From positions 1 to 45,993 of the forward strand of contig CADARU010000009.1 of NCBI GenBank assembly GCA_902790415.1: a DNA stretch of 45,993 bases, read 5' to 3'. Origin of the DNA: an uncultured Pseudomonadota bacterium (lineage in GTDB: Bacteria; Pseudomonadota; Alphaproteobacteria; Rs-D84). Below the pieces are notes generated by a model. The model saw nothing but the letters and a program-made list of their open reading frames with translations. It searched no databases and was not told the DNA's origin. Shown here piece by piece: positions 23,224 to 32,866 of the stretch. Positions within the stretch are counted from its first letter, which is position 1, and every line of letters begins with the position of its first letter. Made by a program: the position numbers and the translations under genes.

Positions 23224-24816
23224 TTATTTGTTTTCATCACAAGGTTCTTCAATTTCTTCAACCGAAACATTTGCCACCGGTACAGTTCTACCATCGGCAG
23301 GTTCGGTATATGAAACCTCTTTCACGACACGAACACGGCGATTTTCCGCATTAGGAACCCCGTCAGGTGTCGGAACCTTTAAATCTTCTTCACCAGCCGA
23401 AACCGCAACAATTTGACTGGATGGGATACCATATTGAATCAGCATCTTTTGTACCGCATCCGCACGACGACCACCCAAGGCATAATTGTAATTCTTGCTG
23501 CCTGCGGTATCAGTATGGCCAACCACAGATACTTTGATGTTTTTGTTATTCTGTGTCGCATCAACCAATTTTCTTATAACATCCTCGTATTCAGGTTTTA
23601 TGACCGCCTTGTTGAAATCGAATCGAATTTCAAATACCTCTTCCATAACATGCTGTTTTGGTTGCAATGGAATCTGTTGCACCTTGATAATGGTGGTTTC
23701 TTCTTCATCTGTGCCGCCACTTTTGATATTTGCCAAACGTGCGTTGATTGCCGCCAATTCTTTGCGCATTTCCAACATCATATCTATAAATTCTTGGCGC
23801 GAAACCAAATCCGCATCAATAACAATTTCTTCTACATCATCTTCTTCACAAACATTGCAATCCTGGGCATCTTCCGGACACGTCTTCTGACAATTCGGCG
23901 TTCCACCTGCAACAACACTTTCATCAGTATTTGTTACATTATTGCTGTTTGTAACGGTTTTATCCCCACCATAAATATTTTGATTAAACACCATCGGTTG
24001 AACAGGAACCGGATTTATCAAATTATCTGGCACGTTAATGTTATTAACAACAATCACACCATCACGCGCTGCGCCCGAACGCCGCATTGCAGACAGATTT
24101 CCCGTTTCCGGATAATACGCACCAACAGAACGTTTGGTTTCAATTGCGCCCGATTCGGTTTGCCCCGCAATTTTAACGGATTTTTCAACAGAAATCGCCT
24201 GAGCACCTGTTGCCGCCTGGCCACGTACACCCGACGTTGTTGTAACGTTTTTACCCGCCCGGCAATCACGCAATGCTTCCATTGTTTTGTTGAAACGCGC
24301 ACGACATTCATCCGCGGTTTCAAATTGTCCAGAAGAATACGCGGACAACCAACAATCATATTTTGCCTGTAATTCCGCCGCCAATTCAGGGAATGTCTCA
24401 CCGGCATCATTTTTAAATTGTTCCATCATACCGTTATAGGCATTTGATAATTCGTATGCAACCTGGTCATCATCCACCGGCCAGTTATTCATTGTTTCAG
24501 GAAAAGGAACTTCGCCCGAAAAGGCCGCAACTGCTTTCTGTGCAAACAATTCACCAACATCTGGATAACCACTGGTGCGCGCATTATAAATCGCATAAGA
24601 ACGATAATTCATCGCCAATTGATTCAAAAAAGAATCCTGATGCGGCGCAGATTTAACATCTAACTGTTCAATATAATCAACCGTTGGTGTTTCAACCGCA
24701 TAACTATCAACATATTCTGTTTGTGTTCCAGATTCCGCACACGCCGCCATCGCCAACAGCGACACAACGCCCAAAACACGCGAAAAACCACAAGATAGAG
24801 TCGTTTGCTTTTTCAT
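23224..24816 (-). CDS. OmpA-family lipoprotein with long N-terminal region
   Basis: 530 residues. The lipobox LAMAAC gives Cys26. The N-terminal domain (about 30-340) includes a cysteine cluster CQKTCPEDAQDCNVC. A coiled coil (FIDMMLEMRKELAAINARL) leads to the OmpA-type peptidoglycan-binding domain (about 390-510): FDFNKAVIKPEYED, VVGHTDTAGSKNYNYALG and NRRVRV. It tethers the outer membrane to the cell wall. The large N-terminal part is not known to me and sets it apart from Pal. The ATG follows aaaggattttct. It lies upstream of the 56-residue protein gene. Confidence 0.87.
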   Translation of the reverse strand: MKKQTTLSCGFSRVLGVVSLLAMAACAESGTQTEYVDSYAVETPTVDYIEQLDVKSAPHQDSFLNQLAMNYRSYAIYNARTSGYPDVGELFAQKAVAAFSGEVPFPETMNNWPVDDDQVAYELSNAYNGMMEQFKNDAGETFPELAAELQAKYDCWLSAYSSGQFETADECRARFNKTMEALRDCRAGKNVTTTSGVRGQAATGAQAISVEKSVKIAGQTESGAIETKRSVGAYYPETGNLSAMRRSGAARDGVIVVNNINVPDNLINPVPVQPMVFNQNIYGGDKTVTNSNNVTNTDESVVAGGTPNCQKTCPEDAQDCNVCEEDDVEEIVIDADLVSRQEFIDMMLEMRKELAAINARLANIKSGGTDEEETTIIKVQQIPLQPKQHVMEEVFEIRFDFNKAVIKPEYEDVIRKLVDATQNNKNIKVSVVGHTDTAGSKNYNYALGGRRADAVQKMLIQYGIPSSQIVAVSAGEEDLKVPTPDGVPNAENRRVRVVKEVSYTEPADGRTVPVANVSVEEIEEPCDENK

Positions 24817-24906
24817 AGAAAATCCTTTCTCTTACCCTTTTATATCCGCATTATACGATTTTTGGCAATTTTAGTAAAGCGAAAAAAACATATAAACAAA
24901 ACAATC

Positions 24907-25752
24907 TTATTTGCCCAGAAACTGAGTCGCCATATTTGCGATGCCACCAATACCACCGGCACCCTTTTGTGTTGCCAACCCAGACACCATTTCCACGACC
25001 GACCCCGTATTCGTATTTGATTGGTTTCCGATATTATTAACAGAATCCATAATCAAACCACCAAATGCTTCTTTTCTTTTGGCCGCCATTTTGCCCGCCG
25101 AACAATTATCCAATTTTTCCAACAGCGCAGTCGCCTGTTTTAATTCTTCAACCGTAAAATCTTTGTCAGAAAAATCCCCCATTATCATATTGAACACCGC
25201 CCACATATTTGTGGCCTTGCGCGTACTGCCCGAACTGCAATCAGATAATTCACTGCCATCGGAACAATATTTCGCCAGCGATGCCTTGGGGAAACCGTTC
25301 CACACCGCATCTTTTTTATCATCAGCCGTTTCTTTAAACACCTCGAAACACATTTCGCTTTCATCATTTGCCGATTCAGGATTATCCTGTACCCACGATT
25401 TATAGCTATCTGCTTCCCCACTGCCACCACAAATTTTATCTTCAGAAGATGCGATTGGATTAACCGCACCGGCCATTGCCCACTCTTTGACCATATTATT
25501 TACAAAATTGACATCTCTATCCGTTGGTTCGCATTTTGCACTAAGTTCTTTTTGTTCTTTATTTATTTGTATAACATTAGTCGCCAATCCAATAACACTG
25601 GGCAACAAACTGGCCCCCAAAGAAGATGTTGATAAACTGGTCTCTTGAACGGCAACAGATTGCGCTTTCTTGGGTGCAAAAGTTTTTACCGCGGCACACA
25701 CATCATCGCATACGGCAATCAAACACGCAAAAAACAGTACTATTTTTTTCAT
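24907..25752 (-). CDS. Exported protein of unknown function
   Basis: 281 residues. Signal peptide MKKIVLFFACLIAVCDDVCAA. The mature part has scattered cysteines (AKCEPTD, DKICGGSG, EMCFEV, YCSDGSELSDCSSG, DNCSAGK), suggesting disulphides, and a C-terminal glycine/asparagine-rich tail VNNIGNQSNTNTG. I chose the ATG at 25752 over an upstream TTG because it starts the signal peptide. It has no family I recognise, but the style matches the 4920 and 21439 proteins. Confidence 0.72.
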   Translation of the reverse strand: MKKIVLFFACLIAVCDDVCAAVKTFAPKKAQSVAVQETSLSTSSLGASLLPSVIGLATNVIQINKEQKELSAKCEPTDRDVNFVNNMVKEWAMAGAVNPIASSEDKICGGSGEADSYKSWVQDNPESANDESEMCFEVFKETADDKKDAVWNGFPKASLAKYCSDGSELSDCSSGSTRKATNMWAVFNMIMGDFSDKDFTVEELKQATALLEKLDNCSAGKMAAKRKEAFGGLIMDSVNNIGNQSNTNTGSVVEMVSGLATQKGAGGIGGIANMATQFLGK

Positions 25753-25850
25753 AAACAATCTCTCTCGGATTGAATTATAACATAAAAAACATAAATCAAC
25801 AAATATAAAAATTTGATTTTTTATTATTGTACGATTATTATGGTATCAAG

Positions 25851-26330
25851 ATGACACAAGACAAACGCAACTTTATCATTGTTCGCAAGCATAAACGTTG
25901 GCAACGTTTGTGGCAGTTTTTCTTTACCGGTTGGGGTTTAATGATGATTGCGGCATTGGTTGCAGCATCATTGTTCACAAAACAATTATTGTGGACACCG
26001 ATTTCTGCAATAAATATGATGGATATGGCCAGCAATCAATTCAAAATGTCTGGGGCATCATTCTCTGGCTTGGATTCAAACGGTGAACCGTTCCACATTA
26101 CCGCACAAACAGGCCGTCAAGAATACGACAACCCCGATGTAATTTTCTTGGACACCGTTGCGGGCAACACGATTCGCGCACAAAACGGTGCCAAGGTAAA
26201 ATATAATTTTTCTGCCCGTCATGGCGAATTTAACCGTGTTAAAAAAACTGTTAAACTGTACGGTAATGTTCGTATAAAATCCAGCGATAAAAAAGAATTA
26301 CAAACAAACGAATTGGTGGTGAAATTATGA
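25851..26330 (+). CDS. lptC: LPS export protein LptC
   Basis: 159 residues. One N-terminal membrane helix (GWGLMMIAALVAASLF) is followed by the LptC beta-jellyroll (DSNGEPFHITAQTGRQ, GAKVKYNFSARHGEFN, VKLYGNVRI). LptC receives LPS from the LptBFG transporter and passes it to LptA. The ATG at 25851 is preferred over a TTG 24 bases upstream. It overlaps lptB by 4 bases (ATGA), so the two are co-translated. lptA, usual between them, is absent here. Confidence 0.85.
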   Translation: MTQDKRNFIIVRKHKRWQRLWQFFFTGWGLMMIAALVAASLFTKQLLWTPISAINMMDMASNQFKMSGASFSGLDSNGEPFHITAQTGRQEYDNPDVIFLDTVAGNTIRAQNGAKVKYNFSARHGEFNRVKKTVKLYGNVRIKSSDKKELQTNELVVKL

Positions 26331-27055
26331 AGCAATCTGTATTAAAAATTGAACATCTGTCAAAAGCATACGGGAAACGTACGGTCTTGCGCGATATATC
26401 TATGATTGCCCGCCAAGGCGAATCGGTTGGATTGCTTGGGCCCAACGGTGCCGGAAAAACAACCGCTTTTTATTGCATAACGGGTCAATTAAATGCAACC
26501 GGTGGACAAATATTTTTAAATTCCCAAGATATAACCCACCTGCCGTTTTATCAACGCGCACGCTTGCACATTGGATACCTGCCCCAAGAAAACAGTGTTT
26601 TTCGTGGATTAACGGTGGAACAAAACATCATGGCGATTTTGGAAATTGTTGAACCAGACCGCAAAAAAAGAAAACAAAAATTGGATGCATTATTGGAAGA
26701 ATTTTCTATATCCCATTTGCGGCACAGTCCGTCAACATCGCTGTCGGGCGGTGAACGCAGACGTGTTGAAATTGCGCGTGCATTAGCGAACGACCCAAAG
26801 TTTATTTTGTTGGACGAACCGTTCGCCGGTATTGACCCGATTGCGGTTAACGAAATTCGTGGATTGGTATCACAATTAAAAAACCGCGGTCTGGGGGTAA
26901 TTATTACCGACCACAATGTGCGTGAAACGCTTGGCATTACGGACCGCAGTTATGTTTTACACGATGGAAAAATTCTGAAACATGGCACCAGCGACGAAAT
27001 CATCCGCGATGAAATGGTAAAAAAGGTTTACCTGGGCGAAGATTTCACGATGTAA
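26327..27055 (+). CDS. lptB: LPS export ABC transporter ATP-binding protein LptB
   Basis: 242 residues, full length. Walker A is GPNGAGKTT (38-46), the ABC signature is LSGGERRR, Walker B is FILLDEPFAGIDP, and the switch histidine is in IITDHNVRET. With LptF and LptG, not in this window, it pulls LPS from the inner membrane. Its start overlaps the lptC stop. Confidence 0.95.
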   Translation: MKQSVLKIEHLSKAYGKRTVLRDISMIARQGESVGLLGPNGAGKTTAFYCITGQLNATGGQIFLNSQDITHLPFYQRARLHIGYLPQENSVFRGLTVEQNIMAILEIVEPDRKKRKQKLDALLEEFSISHLRHSPSTSLSGGERRRVEIARALANDPKFILLDEPFAGIDPIAVNEIRGLVSQLKNRGLGVIITDHNVRETLGITDRSYVLHDGKILKHGTSDEIIRDEMVKKVYLGEDFTM

Positions 27056-27094
27056 TTGTATTTATGTGGTCTTTCATTATGAACTGCACATAAT

Positions 27095-27121
27095 AATAAA
27101 AAACGCCCAAATGGGCGCTTT
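27095..27121. terminator. Bidirectional terminator between lptB and carD
   Basis: aaaaaacgccca-aat-gggcgctttttatt lies between convergent genes. Confidence 0.85.
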
Positions 27122-27688
27122 TTATTCTTGTGGTTCTTCTTCGGACAATTCGTCTTCGTCCTCTTCCACTGCATTTAAATCTATTTCCTTTGGAATACCC
27201 AAAATATCTTCGATTTTTTCAGATGCCGCATCAACGTCCATTTTATGCAAAACGGCAAATTCTTGTGCCATGCGTTCCAACGCGCGCATATACAGGCGGC
27301 GCGCCGAAAACGGCATAGTATCCGTTGCCGTACGACGTTGCAGGTCACGCACAACCTCGGCCAATTTCATTGGGTCGCCAGAATTTATGTTTTCTTCGTA
27401 TTGTGCCGCACGACGTGCCCAAATCATACGTTTCGCACCGGCCTTGCCCTTGGCAGATGCAATCGCTTCATCCATCTTTTTATTAGAAACCAACGGACGC
27501 AAACCCGATATTTCGGCGCGTTCCAACGGTACGCGCAATGTCATACGACTCTTTTCAAAATCGATAACCAGCATTTTTATTTTTTGGTCACCAACAACTT
27601 GTTCTTCGGTACGAACTAACTTGCCAACACCCTGGGTTGGATATACAACATATTGACCGGTTTTAAAATCTAACTTTTTACTCGGCAT
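27122..27688 (-). CDS. carD: CarD-family transcriptional regulator
   Basis: 188 residues. The N-terminal RNA-polymerase-interacting Tudor-like domain (about 8-65, GQYVVYPTQGVGKLV) is followed by the helical DNA-binding domain (about 70-165). CarD binds RNA polymerase beta subunit and stabilises open promoter complexes, often at rRNA promoters. The C-terminus is a very acidic tail (EEDEDELSEEEPQE). The many AT-rich extended -10 promoters of this genome could depend on such a factor (inference). Confidence 0.93.
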   Translation of the reverse strand: MPSKKLDFKTGQYVVYPTQGVGKLVRTEEQVVGDQKIKMLVIDFEKSRMTLRVPLERAEISGLRPLVSNKKMDEAIASAKGKAGAKRMIWARRAAQYEENINSGDPMKLAEVVRDLQRRTATDTMPFSARRLYMRALERMAQEFAVLHKMDVDAASEKIEDILGIPKEIDLNAVEEDEDELSEEEPQE

Positions 27689-27799
27689 AATCTCACTCTT
27701 TCATTTTGCCATTCTCACTCACAGCCAGATTATAACACAAAAATATCGAAAAGACAAATTTTATTACGAAATAAAAAATTGCCCCAAAAGGGGCGATTT

Positions 27800-28231
27800 T
27801 TATTGACCCAGGCCCGCCGGACTGAACCGACCAATGTTATTAAACAATTCTTGTAACGCGTTCAATTCGATTGCGGCCGGTATATCGGTTTCATCAGAAT
27901 CGATTCTTATATCCGGCAATTCATTGTCGCGTAAAATCTGGGTCTTGGTAACCGCGCCACCACGCACCCATGCCAATAAAACGGTTTTATTATCGTATGT
28001 TAACGGCAATGGCCCATGATAATTTTCATCTGCGCCGTAATAAACCCAAACAGTATCACCATGAACGGTTTTAACCTGGGGCGAACCAATTTCTTGCTCT
28101 AACTGCGCCGTTGTCTTGATATTGGCAACGCGCGATTCCAAATCATCTGGGAAAACATACCCACGATGTTTTGTTTGGAAAGTACAGCCCGCCATCGCAA
28201 TACAACATAAAATTAAAATTATTCTTTTCAT
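27800..28231 (-). CDS. bamE: Outer-membrane assembly lipoprotein BamE
   Basis: 143 residues. Lipobox IAMAGC gives Cys16. The SmpA/OmlA core HRGYVFPDDLESRV...TTAQLEQEIGSPQV..VWVYYG is typical. BamE supports insertion of beta-barrel proteins. It overlaps the stop of the metallopeptidase gene by 4 bases, in an operon after nifJ. The C-terminus is extended by about 30 residues. Confidence 0.88.
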   Translation of the reverse strand: MKRIILILCCIAMAGCTFQTKHRGYVFPDDLESRVANIKTTAQLEQEIGSPQVKTVHGDTVWVYYGADENYHGPLPLTYDNKTVLLAWVRGGAVTKTQILRDNELPDIRIDSDETDIPAAIELNALQELFNNIGRFSPAGLGQ

Positions 28232-29115
28232 CTCTTTACATCGTCCATTGGTTTAATAATGTTCTGATTCATTTTTACCAAATTTGACATTTTTTGCAAT
28301 ACTTCTTTTTGGTAATCGGTGGTATAGAGCAACTTTTCGGCATTTAAACCTAACTTGTTTGCAAGTTCCGTAACCAACAGACCACGATTTAATTTTGTTT
28401 CCGCAATCCATTGTAACCAGAATTTTGCCGCCCCAACCTTGTCCAAATTATATTTTTCTTCTATTTTTTCTATAATCGTTCGCATAAAAACATAGGTAGA
28501 AATATAAGATTTTTGGAACGAAATTGTTCTACCCGCAACAGCATCCCTCCAAACATCTTCTCGTCCCAACATATTGGATGCAGAATAAATATCGGTATCC
28601 AAAACCGTCATTATATGTGGCAAAGTTTTTCTTTCGTAATTCAACACATACCAAGGCAACAATTCTGCAAAACCTTCGTTAAAAAACACATCTTTCGTTG
28701 CATATTCGCCTTGAATCAAATGAGAATATTCATGCAAATCGTTTACGTGTCCATTAGTTTTACGTTTTTCTTGTCTAAGGAATAAATTTTGCGAAGAACC
28801 GTATGCATAACTTAATCCATCATCGTCAAAACAACGCACCGGCCGACCACCACTTTCGGCATCTTTATATGGATACATTAACAATTCAACCAATCTGTCA
28901 TCCGGAACCAAGTATATGTAAAACTTTTTACTTTTATCCGGCAACAAGTTTAATGCCATCAATTCACGAATACAGTCCAACTGTTCGGCAACGACAAAAT
29001 CGTACGCGCCCGCGTCATATTTTTTTGCAAGTTCCGGCGACATGCGAATATGCAGATTTTTATCCACAATTCGCAGTTCCGAATCTTTTAAATAATCGTG
29101 CAGTGCCTCGTACAT
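28228..29115 (-). CDS. Putative zinc metallopeptidase (HExxH)
   Basis: 295 residues. HEYSH (128-132) provides zinc ligands and the general base, and FFNEGFAELLPW about 15 residues later supplies the third ligand, a gluzincin pattern (peptidase MA-like). There is no signal peptide in this frame, so the location is unclear. It lies 8 bases after nifJ and overlaps bamE, so it is expressed with both. The substrate is unknown. Confidence 0.75.
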   Translation of the reverse strand: MYEALHDYLKDSELRIVDKNLHIRMSPELAKKYDAGAYDFVVAEQLDCIRELMALNLLPDKSKKFYIYLVPDDRLVELLMYPYKDAESGGRPVRCFDDDGLSYAYGSSQNLFLRQEKRKTNGHVNDLHEYSHLIQGEYATKDVFFNEGFAELLPWYVLNYERKTLPHIMTVLDTDIYSASNMLGREDVWRDAVAGRTISFQKSYISTYVFMRTIIEKIEEKYNLDKVGAAKFWLQWIAETKLNRGLLVTELANKLGLNAEKLLYTTDYQKEVLQKMSNLVKMNQNIIKPMDDVKR

Positions 29116-29123
29116 TATATTTT

Positions 29124-32100
29124 TTAACCTTCACCGTTTTCTTTGACCTCGGGCGCACCCATCATCGCAAAATGCGCAATATATTTCTTTAATTGCGTTT
29201 TATAGCGATTGTTTTCCTTGGCATATTCCACCAATTTATCAAAGTTCGGGTTCGCCGCACGCGCCGCACCAAAACGTGTTTCGGTTTTAAGGAAATCTTC
29301 CAACGGACTTAATGTATCAACATTGGAATCCATCATTAACGGATTGTGTCCTTCGACAACCAAACGCGGGTCAAAGCGATACAGCGGCCATGCGCCGGTG
29401 CTGACCATCTGTGTCTGATGTTCCGGCCCGTTTTGCAGTGCGAAACCATGTGCGATACATGGCGCATACGCCAATATGATGGACGGACCGTTGAACGATG
29501 CCGCTTCACGAAATGCGCGAATCGCCTGGGCCGGATTGGCACCTAATGCAATTTGTGCAACGTATGCGCCCGACATCATGGCAATCATACCCAAATCTTT
29601 CTTGGCATGGTTTTTACCACCGATTGCGAATTTCATACTGGCCCCAAACGGTGTAGCCTTGGATTGTTGACCACCGGTGTTTGAATAACCCTCGGTATCC
29701 AAAACCAATACGTTTACATTTTCACCACTGTGTAATATATGGTCCAAACCACCGTACCCAATATCGTACGCCCAACCGTCCCCACCAACAATCCATACAG
29801 TCTTTTGCACAATATCACCCAACATACTTTCCGCCAAACGCGCAGATGGCGAATCTATTGTCTTTAATTTTTTCGCCAAGGTGTTTTTAATTTCGCGTTG
29901 TTTTTCAATATCTGTTTCGGCAAAAATTTCCTCTACATTTGGAATATTTAATTCAAATAACAGCCCCTTTAATGCCGCACGACGTTGGTTTAATGCAATA
30001 CGCATTCCTAAACCATATTCGGCATTATCTTCGAACAGCGAATTTGACCAAGCCGGTCCACGACCGTTTGCATCACATGTCCATGGCGTGGTTGGCAAAT
30101 TCGCCCCATAAATAGACGAACATCCCGTTGCGTTTGCAACAACCATATGGTCCCCGAACAAATGCGCCATCATTTTTATATACGGTGTTTCACCACATCC
30201 CGCACATGCGCCCGGGAATTCAAAATAATGTGGCAACAATTCAACATGCTTTGGCAGATTCAAATTCAGTTTTTCACGTGGCACATCCGGCAATTTAACA
30301 GTTTTATCAAAAACTTTTTGGTCTTCTGGATTTGCATCAACCATTGACAATGCACCAACCGGACAATTTTTCACACACAAACCACAACCCGTACAATCCG
30401 CCGGCGAAACACTAATTGTAAAGTACATATTCGCACCCAATTCTGGTGTCTTCATCGGCACGACAGTTATACCCTCGGCGCGCGCTTGTTCCACCTGCTC
30501 ATCCGTTAATGCCTTGATACGAATTGCCGCATGCGGGCAGAGCATCGAGCATTTACCACATTGGATACATTTTGTTAAATCGCATTTTGCAACACGTTGC
30601 GCGATTGCACGTTTTTCATATTTGGATGTTCCGACCGGATATTGCCCTGCCCCGAAATCACCATCAATACGGAAACGTGATACAGGCAACGCATCACCAC
30701 GACCGGCCGCCATTTCACCCAATGTTGCGGCAATAATATTTGGTGCATCCGCGGTCATTGCCGGGATAAAGTCCGGTGCAAAACCCGAAACAGAAGAAGG
30801 CATTTCATACCGGTGCAGATAATCCGCCGCAGTATCTACGGCCGCCCAATTCGCCTGAACAACGTCCATACCTTTCTTTTTATACGTTTTTTCGATTGCG
30901 GCCTTGGCACTTGTTGCAGCAACTTTTGGGTCAATAACCTGGGTCAAGTTAAAGAAGTTCAACATAATAAATGTGTTGATACGATTCCCCAAGCCCAACT
31001 TTGCGGCGGCACTGTTCGCATCCAAGAAATATACATTTGCACGAATTCGCATCAAATGTTCTTGAACTTCGCGGGGCAGATTTGCAAACGCAACGTCTGG
31101 TGCCATTGACGTGTTAATCATAACCGTTCCGCCGGCACGCAGTCCGCGGAAAACATCAAAGCGCTGTGCAATCATAAAGTTTGAAACGCTGATAAAATCG
31201 GCAACCTCTACCAAATATTGACTTTTAATAGGTGCATCGGAAAAACGAATATGCGATGCGGTAAGTCCACCCGATTTCTTGGAATCATATACCGCATAAG
31301 ATTGCGGATACAAATCAGAATTTTCACCAACAATTTTTACAATATTTTTAACCGCGCCAACGGTACCATCACTGCCGATACCATATAAAATAGCGGTTTT
31401 GATATTAGGATTTTCAACAGAAAATGCAGGATCCGTCTTTAACGATAATCCAGACAAATCGTCTTCGATACCAACCGTAAAGTTATGATGCAATTTACCC
31501 AGGCGCATATATTCAACAATCGCCGCAACATCACGTGGTTTGAATTCTTTGGACCCCAGACCATATCGGCCACCAAACACAACCGCCCTATCGCCAACTA
31601 TTGTTTTCACATCTTGGTACAACGGTTCACCAATTGCCCCCGGTTCTTTGGTTCTGTCCAAAACGGCGATTTGTTTTACCGTCTTTGGCAGCGCATCCAA
31701 AAATGCACGTGTCGGGAACGGACGATACAAATGTATTTTAAGCAACCCAAAACCATCTGGCAAATGCGCCAATGTTTCTTCGATTGTTTCACATGCCGAC
31801 CCCATTGCGACAATAACGTTTTCCGCTTTTTTATCCCCCCAATATTCAACCAGCCCATATTTACGGCCCGTCAATTCTGCGAATTCATCCATACATTTCT
31901 GGACTATTTCCGGTGTTTTTTCATAGAGTGGGTTTGCGGCCTCGCGTCCTTGGAAATAAACATCAGGGTTCTGTGCGGTTCCACGAACCTTTGGGTTATC
32001 AGGATTCATACCGCGCGCATGATATTCGGCAACCAAGTTTTCTGGAATTAGTTTGCGCAACACATCATCAGAAATACGGTTCAGGCGTGATTCTTCATGA

Positions 32101-32624
32101 CTGGTCCGGAAACCGTCAAAGAAATGCAAGAACGGAACACGTGCGCGTAACGTTGCCGCATGCGCAATCGCAGCCATATCATGCGCCTGTTGAACATTGT
32201 GCGATGACAATAACGCAAAGCCCGTTGAACGAACCGACATAACATCACTGTGGTCGCCAAATATAGACAACGCATGTGTCGCCAATGCGCGCGCCGCCAC
32301 ATGCATAACAAACGGTGTTTGTTCACCGGCGATTTTATACATATTCGGAATCATTAACAACAATCCCTGGGATGCAGTGAAAGTTGTTGCCAACGCCCCC
32401 ATTTGCAACGCACCATGCATTGCACCGGATGCGCCACCCTCGGATTGCATTTCAATTATTTCCGGGCTAGCGCCCCAAATATTCTTTTTATGTTGAAAAG
32501 ACCATTCGTCCGCTAATTCACCCATGGTGCTGCTGGGGGTAATAGGATAAATCGCCGCAAAGTCCACGCAACGATATGCAACATCTGCCGCCGCCCAGTT
32601 ACCATCAACAATCAAGTTTGCCAT
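29124..32624 (-). CDS. nifJ: Pyruvate:ferredoxin (flavodoxin) oxidoreductase
   Basis: 1166 residues, the single-chain form with fused domains. It oxidises pyruvate to acetyl-CoA and CO2, giving electrons to ferredoxin or flavodoxin. N-terminal pyruvate-binding domain (YPITPSSTMGEL); two 4Fe-4S clusters in CIQCGKCSMLCP and CTGCGLCVKNCP; thiamine-diphosphate domain with GDGWAYDIGYGGLDH and the cysteine-containing C-terminal part. The ATG follows caaggggaaaatatt. It indicates oxygen-poor metabolism; the flavodoxin at 2255 is a possible acceptor. It heads the operon with the metallopeptidase and bamE. Confidence 0.96.
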   Translation of the reverse strand: MANLIVDGNWAAADVAYRCVDFAAIYPITPSSTMGELADEWSFQHKKNIWGASPEIIEMQSEGGASGAMHGALQMGALATTFTASQGLLLMIPNMYKIAGEQTPFVMHVAARALATHALSIFGDHSDVMSVRSTGFALLSSHNVQQAHDMAAIAHAATLRARVPFLHFFDGFRTSHEESRLNRISDDVLRKLIPENLVAEYHARGMNPDNPKVRGTAQNPDVYFQGREAANPLYEKTPEIVQKCMDEFAELTGRKYGLVEYWGDKKAENVIVAMGSACETIEETLAHLPDGFGLLKIHLYRPFPTRAFLDALPKTVKQIAVLDRTKEPGAIGEPLYQDVKTIVGDRAVVFGGRYGLGSKEFKPRDVAAIVEYMRLGKLHHNFTVGIEDDLSGLSLKTDPAFSVENPNIKTAILYGIGSDGTVGAVKNIVKIVGENSDLYPQSYAVYDSKKSGGLTASHIRFSDAPIKSQYLVEVADFISVSNFMIAQRFDVFRGLRAGGTVMINTSMAPDVAFANLPREVQEHLMRIRANVYFLDANSAAAKLGLGNRINTFIMLNFFNLTQVIDPKVAATSAKAAIEKTYKKKGMDVVQANWAAVDTAADYLHRYEMPSSVSGFAPDFIPAMTADAPNIIAATLGEMAAGRGDALPVSRFRIDGDFGAGQYPVGTSKYEKRAIAQRVAKCDLTKCIQCGKCSMLCPHAAIRIKALTDEQVEQARAEGITVVPMKTPELGANMYFTISVSPADCTGCGLCVKNCPVGALSMVDANPEDQKVFDKTVKLPDVPREKLNLNLPKHVELLPHYFEFPGACAGCGETPYIKMMAHLFGDHMVVANATGCSSIYGANLPTTPWTCDANGRGPAWSNSLFEDNAEYGLGMRIALNQRRAALKGLLFELNIPNVEEIFAETDIEKQREIKNTLAKKLKTIDSPSARLAESMLGDIVQKTVWIVGGDGWAYDIGYGGLDHILHSGENVNVLVLDTEGYSNTGGQQSKATPFGASMKFAIGGKNHAKKDLGMIAMMSGAYVAQIALGANPAQAIRAFREAASFNGPSIILAYAPCIAHGFALQNGPEHQTQMVSTGAWPLYRFDPRLVVEGHNPLMMDSNVDTLSPLEDFLKTETRFGAARAANPNFDKLVEYAKENNRYKTQLKKYIAHFAMMGAPEVKENGEG

Positions 32625-32772
32625 AATATTTTCCCCTTGTTATTCCGATATTAAAAATACCGCACAATCATACCCCCTTTTTTAACCCAAGGCAAGCGAA
32701 TAAAACAGCAAAAATCCGGGTTTTTTGGGAATCAAAAACGAACGATTTTGTAAAGCGGTTTTTTAAAAAATA

Positions 32773-32820
32773 TTTCCCGGATTTCCGGGATTTTTATTTA
32801 GCAAAACCCAGGGGGCAAAA
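32773..32820 (-). repeat. D repeat, copy 1 (inverted relative to 33931-33973)
   Basis: Contains the hairpin cccggatttccggg. Read on the minus strand, ttttgcccc...aaaaatcccggaaatcc closely matches 33931-33973. It is followed on the plus strand by aacgttcctttttga, also present at 34007-34021. Confidence 0.6.
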
Positions 32821-32866
32821 ACGTTCCTTTTTGACTATCATACTTTTTGGGGGTGTATTGTTTCCT

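Noticed and set aside
23413..24372. Plus-strand 319-residue frame inside the OmpA-like gene
   Set aside because: Antisense shadow with histidine/arginine/isoleucine-rich composition typical of such frames.
31485..32051. Plus-strand 188-residue frame inside nifJ
   Set aside because: Antisense shadow of a well-supported gene; no ribosome-binding site and no recognisable domain.
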